Part shown: positions 1 through 7,288 of the stretch, in pieces
Layout: each line of letters begins with the position of its first letter
Numbering within the stretch: the first letter of the stretch is position 1
Source: an uncultured Bacteroidales bacterium
Lineage (GTDB): Bacteria > Bacteroidota > Bacteroidia > Bacteroidales > FEN-979
Assembly (NCBI GenBank): GCA_903945175.1
Contig: CAJAUM010000072.1
Coordinates: 1-49,940, forward strand
DNA length: 49,940 bases
Direction: 5' to 3'
Made by a program: the position numbers and the translations under genes
Notes under the pieces: generated by a model
Told to the model about the DNA's origin: nothing
The model's database searches: none
What the model saw: the letters and a program-made list of their open reading frames with translations, nothing else

Positions 1-95
1 TATTCATATTTTATAATTCGCCAAAACCGTTAAACGAAAATATTATCGAGATAGCGTACTTTACCGGAGATACCAGTTCTCTTGACCAAATGCCA
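1..95 (-). pseudogene. IS3-group transposase (OrfB) fragment, nonsense-mutated, running off the left edge
   Basis: Read on the minus strand from about 95 towards 1, the codons give GKVRYLDNIFV, a stop, then RFWRIIKYE. DNIFV-E-RFWR-x-x-KYE is the conserved stretch near the catalytic glutamate region of the rve/DDE integrase domain in IS3-group OrfB transposases (family knowledge). The residue expected to be Glu is a TAA at 30-32, one base from GAA. Similarity fades before the codon at about 95 and no terminal inverted repeat is visible, so this is debris. The C-terminal part lies outside the window. Identification rests on a short motif. Confidence 0.55.
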
Positions 96-220
96 GCCGA
101 AGCTGAGTCTGAATAATGCGAATAGCAGCCGCTGATTATGCTAAGCTAACTTAAAAGCCATTGATTCACTTTTTCAAAGAGCTCGAAATAGGTCTATTTC
201 ACGGTGATGTGGACACCAGC

Positions 221-1504
221 TCAGGTCCCGGGTGTCCAGAGGATGCCGAACAGAAGGTAAGCGATAACCAGGGTGACGACGATGTTGAAGGCCTGGGCGA
301 GCAGGAATGCATACAAGGGCCGGCCCCCGTCAAGTTTCACCAGGTCTTTGAAACGGGTTTCAAGGCCGATGCAAAAAAATGCCAGGTTGAACCACAGCGA
401 ATGATAGCTCTTGATCGTTGCCCCTGCTGTTTTGGCTGCATCAGGTGCGACAAAAAATGAGAACACGAGCGAAGCCAGGATGAACCCCAGAACAAATTTT
501 GGGAACCGTTCCCAGATTACGCGAAGGGTTGGTTTTTTTGAGTCAGCGGCCCTGCCTGCCTTACGATACGACCAGAACAAGGAGATGAGGAAGGCTGCAA
601 CTCCCAGCAGTACATTCTGGGAGAATTTGATGATGGTGCTGAATTTCAGTGCTGTCTCGCCTGCGATGGTTCCCGAAGCAACCACGGCTCCTGTGGTATC
701 GATGGTTCCTCCGAGCCAGGCACCGGTGACCTCGTCGGGCAGGTTCATCCATTGGGCAAGCAGGGGCATGAAGATCATCATCGGGATGGCGACGATGAGC
801 ACGACCGAGATGACGTAACTCAGCTTTTTGCTGTCTCCCTTGATAGCCCCGGCGGTGGCAATGGCTGCCGATACCCCGCAGATACTGACAGCACTGGCGA
901 TCATCAGTGCAAGTTCATCATCCACTTTTAATTTCCTGGCGATCCAGAAAGCGAAATACCAGACCGAGGAAACCACCAAGACAGCCTGCAGCATGCCAAA
1001 AAAGCCGGCTTTCATGATCTCTGAAAAAAGGATCGTGGCTCCGAGCATTACCAGTCCGATCTTGATATAGAATTCGCTTTGTATCCCGTCTTTCAGCCAG
1101 CCCGGTGCCCTGAGGACATTGCTGATGAACAGTCCGATCAGCATTGAAAAGAGTACCGTCTCAAGGCCCAGATTCTTCATGGACCCGCTGGAGGCTATGA
1201 ATTGCGCAAGCATCGACAGGATGAATATGACGGGGAAAGAGATGAGGAGGGCTTTCAGGTTTTTCCCCATCAGCCAGGATCCGATGGTTGCAAACAGAAG
1301 GAAGTACAGAAACGTCATCAGCAGCCTGAAGCTGTTTCCGGTTGTGAACACTTCGGTACTGAGTACGGTCCATCCCGTCCATCCCGATTTGGGCCCGAAC
1401 CTGGGAAGTTCAGGGAAAAATGTTGTTGCAGCGGTGATGAGGATCAGCGCCAGACCAATAACGAAAGAGGCCCAGTCTTCGGAAAGTTTTTTTCGGATTT
1501 GCAT
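221..1504 (-). CDS. YeiH/UPF0324-family putative sulfate exporter-like membrane transporter
   Basis: A 427-residue inner-membrane protein with about ten to twelve hydrophobic segments and short loops. It carries the family's internal motifs SICGVSAAIATAG (about residues 210-222) and GGTIDTTGAVVASG (about 270-283), which point to the YeiH / Cons_hypoth698 family (PF03601). Members are annotated as putative sulfate exporters, but the substrate of most is unproven. This one is longer than the usual 340-350 residues because of an extra hydrophobic N-terminal region before the core. The ATG at 1504 opens on MQIRKKLSEDW just before the first span. It is a single-gene unit; its upstream neighbour on the same strand is only a gene remnant. 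Confidence 0.85.
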   Translation of the reverse strand: MQIRKKLSEDWASFVIGLALILITAATTFFPELPRFGPKSGWTGWTVLSTEVFTTGNSFRLLMTFLYFLLFATIGSWLMGKNLKALLISFPVIFILSMLAQFIASSGSMKNLGLETVLFSMLIGLFISNVLRAPGWLKDGIQSEFYIKIGLVMLGATILFSEIMKAGFFGMLQAVLVVSSVWYFAFWIARKLKVDDELALMIASAVSICGVSAAIATAGAIKGDSKKLSYVISVVLIVAIPMMIFMPLLAQWMNLPDEVTGAWLGGTIDTTGAVVASGTIAGETALKFSTIIKFSQNVLLGVAAFLISLFWSYRKAGRAADSKKPTLRVIWERFPKFVLGFILASLVFSFFVAPDAAKTAGATIKSYHSLWFNLAFFCIGLETRFKDLVKLDGGRPLYAFLLAQAFNIVVTLVIAYLLFGILWTPGT

Positions 1505-1585
1505 AAGGGATGCTTTACTATTGTGAGATACTGTTTTGATTTGTTAAAAAGAACCATGCTGTTATGGTATGCCCCCGCCGATTTT

Positions 1586-1702
1586 TTATGCTCCATATAG
1601 TGCATTCAGAAGGCGGTCGGTGGCCCTGGGGCCGGTGCCCATTTTGGCTGCCAGTTGTGCAGAGGAGATGCATCCCCCGGCAGGTGTTGTAATTGGTTTC
1701 AT
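1586..1702 (-). pseudogene. Remnant of an O-methyltransferase N-terminal dimerisation (winged-helix) domain
   Basis: A 38-codon minus-strand reading frame starts MKPITTP and contains ISSAQLAAKMGTGPRATDR followed by LLNALYGA and a stop. The pattern S-A-x-x-L-A-x-x-x-G-T-x-P-R-A-T-D-R-L-L-N-A-L is typical of the dimerisation winged helix in front of class I O-methyltransferases (family knowledge). No SAM-binding Rossmann motif follows, and the stretch before the motif looks shortened, so an internal deletion and loss of the catalytic domain are inferred. A good -7 promoter element lies directly upstream at 1707-1714. Confidence 0.55.
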
Positions 1703-1706
1703 AAAG

Positions 1707-1714
1707 CAAAAATA
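1707..1714 (-). promoter_or_regulatory. -7 promoter element TATTTTTG of the methyltransferase remnant
   Basis: The minus strand reads TATTTTTG, a perfect match to the Bacteroidota TAnnTTTG box. It ends 5 bases before the ATG of the remnant at 1702, so a transcript would begin about at the start codon. No clear -33 TTG is seen at the usual distance. Confidence 0.4.
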
Positions 1715-1838
1715 GCCGAATTCAATGGATGAATGAAAAAATTCTTATGAATTTGGATACAGGGTAACAGGGAGCCTGGCTTTTCCAAAAAATCAATAAT
1801 CTCATGAAAAAAGGGGATAGAGAAGAATTGGAAGATTC

Positions 1839-1846
1839 TATATTTG
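1839..1846 (+). promoter_or_regulatory. -7 promoter element TATATTTG deciding the start of the S51-like peptidase
   Basis: TATATTTG matches the TAnnTTTG consensus exactly. Transcription would start near 1853, leaving about 10 bases before the ATG at 1864. An in-frame ATG at 1804 lies upstream of the box and would not be transcribed, which supports 1864. No good -33 element was found. Confidence 0.5.
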
Positions 1847-1863
1847 CATATATTTCTTCAACC

Positions 1864-3831
1864 ATGGATCGATTACGGAGCCTGTTCATTCTTTTTTTTC
1901 TCTTCGGATTTTTTAATGTATTCTCTCAGCCAGGTCGGCTATTGCTTGTGGGAGGTGGCGCCGAAAAAGAGGGTGCGGCAAGTTGGAGCACTCCGGCCTA
2001 CCGATGGGCAGGGGAGGGTAAAAAAGTAGCCATAGTCGGTTTTTCAACCGGAAGTCTTGCCCCCTATTTCATTCAACGTTGCGGGGCGGCGCGCGCAAAG
2101 GAATTTGCCATCTCGAGTCACGACAGTGCTGACAGCCAGGCTACCTACGACACACTGACCAGTTATGATGTGATCTTTTTCAGGGGTGGAGACCAGTATG
2201 ACTATTACCGTTTATACCGAAACACAAAACTGCAAGAGGCTGTAAATGATGTTTATATGAGGGGTGGCACCATCTGTGGAACCTCGGCTGGCATGCACAT
2301 ACTTTCCTCCATCGTTTTTACTGCCCGTAACGGCACCGCTTATCCTGATGATTGTATTGAGAACCCAAACAACCCGGATGTAACACTGGCCAGCGATTTT
2401 ATGAACTTTTTCCCAGGTTTCATTTTCGATACGCATTTTGCTGAACGTGGCCGGTTTGGCCGGCTTGTTGGCTTTCTGGCCAATTGGGCCCTGAATAAAG
2501 GAGCGTCTGTTGCCGGAATAGGAATGGATGACTTGACATGCATGACGGTTGATGAGCAGGGATTAGGCACGGTATATGGAACGGGATGTGCAAATCTTTA
2601 TAAATCGGGCGGTAACTATTCACTGAACGGCACCAAATTGCTCGCCGATACAGTTCAAATAATGCAATTGTTGCATGGCAGCACCTATAATTTCCAAACG
2701 GGACAGATCGTACATGCCGGACTTGATCGTAAGATGAGCACGGACAAACTTGAAGAAACAGGCAATTATACCATTCTGGCCAGTGGAAGTAATCCGGTTT
2801 CCGATAATCAAGCCATGCTGAACGACCTGGTTAACAATACAGGATCACCAAAGGCAGAAATACTTGTTTTAACCGGTGATCAAAAACTGGCAGAGGCCTA
2901 TAAAACAAAACTGTTGGAATTAGGCGTTGAGCAAGTGAATATCTTCCTCATTGACCTTGAATACGGTAACGACGCCAATCTCGCCAACCACATAAATCAG
3001 GCGACAAAAATACTGTTTCTGAAGAATTGGTTTATTTTATTTTCCTCATTTATGACGACCCCCAACGGAAAATTGCTTCAAAAACAAATAAAAAGGGACC
3101 ACATGATCACAGCCTTTGTCGGAGAAGATGCACGCCTTGCAGGAAAAACCGTTGTTGATAACTATCTCACCCTGTATGCTTCCTATCATGCCAAACTCTC
3201 GTTCGGCAAAGGGCTTTCACTGCTAAAGCATACCGTGCTGATGCCCGACACCTATTTGAACCCGGATGTTTTTGAGAACACAGCAACGGCTGTTCCTTAT
3301 GCCATGGCCCGAGACACATTGAAATATGGAATTTGGCTTACCAACCACAATTACATGAAATATACCCCGGTTGAAGGCAAAGCCACACTCACAGGTTATG
3401 GAACCGCACCGGTAATGGTGCTTGCCAATGCCGGCACCCAGGCAGGTTTTTCACGCCATACGGCATCGGGCAGTACCGGCACATTGCCCCGCATGGTGGC
3501 AGGTTTTGAACATTTACAGCTCACCCTGACCGATTACACCACCCCGTATATTATGGGAAATACCCAGCCGGCCCGAATCCATGATATGGATGACATAAAA
3601 TCTCCCGTGATATCACCAAACCCGGTTCATGACGAATTGACCATGAGATGGAATTCCAGCGGAGATGAATGGGAAATCACCGACCTGTATGGTCAAATTG
3701 TGAAGCAGGGCAAAGCCTGGAACAATCCGGAACGAATTGATGTTTCAATTTTCCGGCCAGGGTTATATATCATGATATTTAAAAACGAACAAAAAAGCCA
3801 GTTTACTGCATTAAAATTCGTAAAAGAATAA
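1864..3831 (+). CDS. Secreted peptidase S51 (cyanophycinase-like) protein with T9SS sorting domain
   Basis: The protein has 655 residues. Residues 1-21 form a signal peptide ending VFSQ. The S51 / class I glutamine amidotransferase-like fold follows: LLLVGGG, then FFRGGDQ, the nucleophile elbow GTSAG with Ser141, and DTHFAERGRFGRL with His191, which matches the cyanophycinase D-x-H-F-x-x-R-x-R motif. Cyanophycinases are serine exopeptidases cutting beta-Asp-Arg dipeptides, but substrate here is unproven. Residues about 270-570 are not a domain I recognise. The C-terminus (about 580-655; SPNPVHDEL, LYGQIVKQG, PGLYIMIF) is a T9SS type A sorting domain, so export to the surface or medium is expected. 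It is roughly twice the length of ordinary cyanophycinase. Confidence 0.8.
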   Translation: MDRLRSLFILFFLFGFFNVFSQPGRLLLVGGGAEKEGAASWSTPAYRWAGEGKKVAIVGFSTGSLAPYFIQRCGAARAKEFAISSHDSADSQATYDTLTSYDVIFFRGGDQYDYYRLYRNTKLQEAVNDVYMRGGTICGTSAGMHILSSIVFTARNGTAYPDDCIENPNNPDVTLASDFMNFFPGFIFDTHFAERGRFGRLVGFLANWALNKGASVAGIGMDDLTCMTVDEQGLGTVYGTGCANLYKSGGNYSLNGTKLLADTVQIMQLLHGSTYNFQTGQIVHAGLDRKMSTDKLEETGNYTILASGSNPVSDNQAMLNDLVNNTGSPKAEILVLTGDQKLAEAYKTKLLELGVEQVNIFLIDLEYGNDANLANHINQATKILFLKNWFILFSSFMTTPNGKLLQKQIKRDHMITAFVGEDARLAGKTVVDNYLTLYASYHAKLSFGKGLSLLKHTVLMPDTYLNPDVFENTATAVPYAMARDTLKYGIWLTNHNYMKYTPVEGKATLTGYGTAPVMVLANAGTQAGFSRHTASGSTGTLPRMVAGFEHLQLTLTDYTTPYIMGNTQPARIHDMDDIKSPVISPNPVHDELTMRWNSSGDEWEITDLYGQIVKQGKAWNNPERIDVSIFRPGLYIMIFKNEQKSQFTALKFVKE

Positions 3832-3865
3832 ACCCTAAATAGATCGCACCTCCTCATTGATTGTT

Positions 3866-3887
3866 AAAAGGCAGTCAAATGCCTTTT
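3866..3887 (+). terminator. Hairpin after the S51-like peptidase gene
   Basis: AAAAGGCA, a 6-base loop GTCAAA, then TGCCTTTT form a perfect 8-bp stem 35 bases past the stop codon, ending in a T run that is part of the stem. It is a plausible intrinsic terminator, though the T tract is short. Confidence 0.4.
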
Positions 3888-4073
3888 GTCGGAAAAGACA
3901 ATCAGCAAAAAAGAAAATGCAATCAGCATGTTGATTTTCGCTATTTTACACTTAAACTGGACAGGAAAGTCAGATGGACCATTTTTTACTGATAGCATCG
4001 GAATATGAAATATTTAAGGGTTCAGACTACAATTTTGAATACACATGGGCCCTGATTTGATTGGGTTAATGCA

Positions 4074-4081
4074 TATTTTTG
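4074..4081 (+). promoter_or_regulatory. -7 promoter element TATTTTTG of the cysteine dioxygenase-like gene
   Basis: This is an exact TAnnTTTG box ending 15 bases before the ATG at 4097. It overlaps a possible TTG start at 4079, which rules that start out. Confidence 0.5.
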
Positions 4082-4096
4082 CGAAAAATAAAAAAA

Positions 4097-4624
4097 ATGG
4101 AACATTTCGAAGAAATCTGTACCAAGTTTCATGCGGGGAGCTGGGATGATTACCGTTCATTTGTACCTCCGGGAATAGCTGATCCGCTCACACAAGATGA
4201 ATATTACAGGATCCCTGTTTACAAGGGGGAATGCATGGTCATTTTGATGTTATGGGGCCCGGGTGCAACCACTGCGCTTCACGATCATGGCGGCAGCCGT
4301 GGAAGGGTTAAGGTTCTGAAGGGTTCGGTTACCGAGGAACGGTACACGTTTGATGGTTCAAGGCTTGAACTCATCTCCAGTAATAAAGGCCAGCCCGGCG
4401 ACATATTGAATGTGAGTGTAAATGATATCCACTCTGTCAGGAATCATGAAGATGAGATGTCGGTGACACTTCATGTGTATGAAACCAACTCGAATTCTTT
4501 TGAAGGAACTAAAATTTATGATCGGGAGAACAGGAGGGTAGGCGTTCTGAATGGCATGGCCACCCGGGCAACCTGGCGTGAAAAGCCTGAGGCTTTCAGC
4601 AGTATAACCTATTTTGGCAGATAA
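4097..4624 (+). CDS. Cysteine dioxygenase type I-like cupin
   Basis: A 175-residue cytoplasmic cupin. The iron-binding set of cysteine dioxygenase is visible: His62 and His64 in LHDHGGSRGRVKVLKG and His112 in NDIHSVRN, followed by the conserved LHVY. CDO oxidises L-cysteine to cysteine sulfinate with O2; relatives use 3-mercaptopropionate. As in other bacterial members, the position of the eukaryotic crosslink cysteine is not Cys (Gly-Arg here). The start at 4097 is set by the promoter box just upstream. Its presence implies at least occasional contact with oxygen, or a thiol dioxygenase with another substrate. The gene stands alone and converges with the downstream membrane-protein gene. Confidence 0.8.
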   Translation: MEHFEEICTKFHAGSWDDYRSFVPPGIADPLTQDEYYRIPVYKGECMVILMLWGPGATTALHDHGGSRGRVKVLKGSVTEERYTFDGSRLELISSNKGQPGDILNVSVNDIHSVRNHEDEMSVTLHVYETNSNSFEGTKIYDRENRRVGVLNGMATRATWREKPEAFSSITYFGR

Positions 4625-4645
4625 TCAATCCACTTCGCGTTCAAC

Positions 4646-5881
4646 CTAAAAAATCAGCGGAAAGATAAAAATCACCGCGATGCTGTAAATGAAATAGACC
4701 GGCAGATACCGGTTGATGATCCTTTCAACACGGTCGAGCGGTTTTCCGATAAAACCTGCCTGGAAAAGGTCGGGCAACACTAGCAGCAGGTTAACCAGGA
4801 TCAGGATGTTGGAAACCAATACGACGGTGCGGTTAGGTGTAAATCCTTCCGAAAGCCGGGTAATGATGGCGGAAAGTGCAAACAGATCGATCATCAAGGT
4901 TACCAGCGTCAGAAGGAACAGCAGGATGATGTTCAGTTTCCTGACATCTGATTTATCCAGTTCGGAAAGGGAGAAGACAATGATGGCCATGACGCCCAGC
5001 AGCAGGATATTGAAAACCATCAGGAATTCACGGTTTCCCGACAGACTGATCGAGGAGAGGGAGATGGCCACAAGGTAAATTACGGCCGAAAGCAGAACCA
5101 GCGGGGTAAAGACCCTTGCAATGACCGGTGCGATCCGGTCGGTAATACCCGGGTACAGGTCAATCAGCCAGGCGGCGATCACCGGGAGAACAGCCACGCC
5201 GATGATCCCCACATTTTCCATGTACAGCTCGCCGATTTTCATCCCGATAATTTCAAACAGTCCGATGGTCACGCCCGACAAAATCGCTCCGGCGATGGCC
5301 ATTAATCCGGTCATGACAACCAGTTCGCCGCAATAACGGATGAATCCGGAGACTTTTCCGGTGTTTCTGAAATCGAGGGAAACAAAGGCCAGTGCGAAAA
5401 TGCATGCCATGAAGAGCGGGGCATGGATAAAGGCCAATATGGTGGTATCGGTCTGTTTTCCAGGCAACAGATTCAAAAAGAGGGCAAGCGCTATAACAGG
5501 AGCGGCAAGCATCAGGATGTTCTTCCAGCCGGTGATCCTGTTTTTGATGATGAACCAGGTTGTAAGCCCGGTAAAGATGAGGATGCAGAGGTTACGGGAG
5601 TAAAAATCATCCGGGGTCATGCCAAATATGACCAGGGGCAGTCGCGCCAACAGGGCTAAAATAACGGAAATGACTGCCACCGTCATCAACCCTTTTTTCA
5701 GCGCTGGTTGTGGCCGGGTTTGCTCTGGGCCTTTAAGCCGGATCTGCCAGAATTTTACGAGTTCAGTGTCAATCCCGCAGGTGGCTTCATTGAAATCGCG
5801 CATGAAGGCGGTTTTATCCTTCCTGAAGAGGATCTCGAGCATTTCGGGATCGTGGAGGTTTTGGATGATTTGGTCTTTCAT
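4646..5881 (-). CDS. Multi-span inner-membrane protein of unknown function (DUF4153-like)
   Basis: The protein has 411 residues: a soluble N-terminal segment of about 80 residues (EMLEILFRKDKTAFMRDF...), then about eleven to twelve transmembrane helices up to the C-terminus FIFPLIF. The layout, with paired helices and a mid-protein IGELYMENVGIIGVAVLP loop, resembles DUF4153 membrane proteins, but I cannot confirm the family. A longer frame starts at 5914, but its first eleven codons read through the short tandem repeat at 5892-5923. The ATG at 5881 (MKDQIIQNL) is therefore preferred. The end is 21 bases from the end of the convergent cupin gene. Confidence 0.65.
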   Translation of the reverse strand: MKDQIIQNLHDPEMLEILFRKDKTAFMRDFNEATCGIDTELVKFWQIRLKGPEQTRPQPALKKGLMTVAVISVILALLARLPLVIFGMTPDDFYSRNLCILIFTGLTTWFIIKNRITGWKNILMLAAPVIALALFLNLLPGKQTDTTILAFIHAPLFMACIFALAFVSLDFRNTGKVSGFIRYCGELVVMTGLMAIAGAILSGVTIGLFEIIGMKIGELYMENVGIIGVAVLPVIAAWLIDLYPGITDRIAPVIARVFTPLVLLSAVIYLVAISLSSISLSGNREFLMVFNILLLGVMAIIVFSLSELDKSDVRKLNIILLFLLTLVTLMIDLFALSAIITRLSEGFTPNRTVVLVSNILILVNLLLVLPDLFQAGFIGKPLDRVERIINRYLPVYFIYSIAVIFIFPLIF

Positions 5882-5891
5882 GGGTGAAAAA

Positions 5892-5923
5892 GTAACAGGG
5901 TAACAGGGTGACAAAGTAACATA
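5892..5923 (+). repeat. Four phased 8-base units of a GTRACANN repeat
   Basis: Consecutive units are GTAACAGG, GTAACAGG, GTGACAAA and GTAACATA. They sit between the divergent membrane-protein gene and the lipoprotein gene and run into the -7 box at 5922. A related 7-base version is found at 13454-13481, and GGTAACAGGG recurs singly near 1764. Confidence 0.6.
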
Positions 5924-5929
5924 TTTTTG
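5922..5929 (+). promoter_or_regulatory. -7 promoter element TATTTTTG of the collagen-motif lipoprotein gene
   Basis: An exact TAnnTTTG box 48 bases before the ATG at 5977. A second, weaker box TACCTTTA lies at 5945-5952. The short tandem repeat at 5892-5923 occupies the place of the -33 region. Confidence 0.4.
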
Positions 5930-5976
5930 TTGTAATAATTATGGTACCTTTAGTGTGTTCATTAAATACTGATTAT

Positions 5977-6498
5977 ATGAAAACAAGCTTCAGAACATTA
6001 TTTTTATTCGCGGCCATTGCGGCCCTTCTGTTTGCCGGATGTCAAAAGGACGGACCACAGGGCCCCCCGGGACTCGACGGAAAAAATGCCACGGTCTATT
6101 ATTCCGAATGGTTCTCCCCCACAGCATGGTCGGGTAGTTCGGGTGATTGGTATTTCGAAGCCAGTGCCCCTGATCTGACCCAGGACATTGTTGAGAACGG
6201 CGTCGTGCTCGCCTATGTGTGGCTGGCCGGTGATGTTTATGAAGGAACTACAGTACGCCCATTGCCAGCCTATGCTGTTGGTGCAAACTGGAGCTTCCTG
6301 ATCAGCCAGTATGGAATCATTGAATTCACCTCCGACATGTTTGGGCCGCCGTTAGCTGCCGGCAATAAGTTCAGGTTTATCGCCATCCCCGGTACCATCC
6401 ATGCCTTAAAATCAGGCACACCCGGTTACAGGAGCGAACAGGAGCTGAAGCGCATGTCGTACAAAGAGATCTGCAGGCTGTACAACATTCCAGAATAG
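5977..6498 (+). CDS. Small exported lipoprotein with a collagen-like GPQGPPGLDG segment
   Basis: The protein has 173 residues. MKTSFRTLFLFAAIAALLFAGC is a lipoprotein signal with lipobox FAGC (Cys22). Right after it come QKDGPQGPPGLDGKN, three collagen-type Gly-x-y triplets, as seen in many Bacteroidota surface lipoproteins. The rest (YYSEWFSPTAWSG...) is a beta-rich domain of unknown function ending LKRMSYKEICRLYNIPE. I prefer the ATG at 5977 over the one at 5941 because it places a standard signal peptide at the N-terminus. The gene converges with 6543-7145. Confidence 0.7.
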   Translation: MKTSFRTLFLFAAIAALLFAGCQKDGPQGPPGLDGKNATVYYSEWFSPTAWSGSSGDWYFEASAPDLTQDIVENGVVLAYVWLAGDVYEGTTVRPLPAYAVGANWSFLISQYGIIEFTSDMFGPPLAAGNKFRFIAIPGTIHALKSGTPGYRSEQELKRMSYKEICRLYNIPE

Positions 6499-6542
6499 GA
6501 AAAGCCCTCATTCAACTGACACATCTGTTCCACTTCTCAAGA

Positions 6543-7145
6543 TCAACACCCGGAAAGATTTCTCGCCATCATGATCCCGGTCATATCCTGCTTCTGAAAA
6601 CAAACATGCTGGATGGTCTCCAGCGATGATTTGATTTCCACGATTTTATACCCAACATTGCCTTTGGATTCCGCACTGTTATTGCTCTTTACAGTACCTG
6701 AAACAAAAAGGATGTAATATTTGCCGGGTCTTAAACTTAAGGCAGCGCGTCCTTCTGAGTTTGTTACAGCCTTCATAAGGCCGGGCAGTTTCATGAATCC
6801 ACTGATGTATTGGGCGGTGATATCCGACAATGCATCAAAATTTTCGCGCAGTTTGTCAATCCTGGCAGGATCCACTGAATTATAGATTGACAGCAAATAA
6901 TCGTATTTGTATCCCTGGAACCTTTCAATCACCCCTATGAGGTCATCAAATCGGGTCGATTTAAGATCGGCTTCGTTGATGGCATATATTTCACATCCCG
7001 CATCGGCCTGATTCAACGACCTGTAGGCGTCACTATAGGTTGCAAAAACAGACAGCGTTCCATTTTCTTTTGACAGATGTCCGTTATCTATTTTGAAGGA
7101 TAGCAGGACAACAAGCATGCATATCCCGGCAAGTATTTTTTTCAT
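6543..7145 (-). CDS. Exported protein of unknown function with a carboxypeptidase-regulatory-like segment
   Basis: A 200-residue protein with N-terminal signal peptide (MKKILAGICMLVVLLSF). The middle (LIGVIERFQGYKYDY...DALSDITAQYISGF) is mostly helical. The segment MKAVTNSEGRAALSLRPGKYYILFVSG has the 'new property, then display' pattern of a small beta-sandwich such as CarboxypepD_reg domains. No catalytic motif is seen. It has its own promoter (7203-7232) and no cotranscribed neighbour. Confidence 0.6.
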   Translation of the reverse strand: MKKILAGICMLVVLLSFKIDNGHLSKENGTLSVFATYSDAYRSLNQADAGCEIYAINEADLKSTRFDDLIGVIERFQGYKYDYLLSIYNSVDPARIDKLRENFDALSDITAQYISGFMKLPGLMKAVTNSEGRAALSLRPGKYYILFVSGTVKSNNSAESKGNVGYKIVEIKSSLETIQHVCFQKQDMTGIMMARNLSGC

Positions 7146-7202
7146 GGGTTGTCATTTTTAGGTAGAATAAGACATCAAACCGGCGGTTCGTCGTCGCTTT
7201 TG

Positions 7203-7232
7203 CGAAAGTAGTTGATTTATTGCAGGGTTCAA
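7203..7232 (-). promoter_or_regulatory. Promoter TTG-N19-TACTTTCG for the exported protein at 6543-7145
   Basis: On the minus strand a TTG (7230-7232) is followed after 19 bases by TACTTTCG (7203-7210), a 7 of 8 match to TAnnTTTG at the spacing known for Bacteroidota sigma-ABfr promoters. The expected leader is about 50 bases. Confidence 0.5.
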
Positions 7233-7288
7233 CGATTTCCCTTCTCATGCTTGTGCAGACTTTCCTCAGGCAGGCAGCATCTTTTTTC

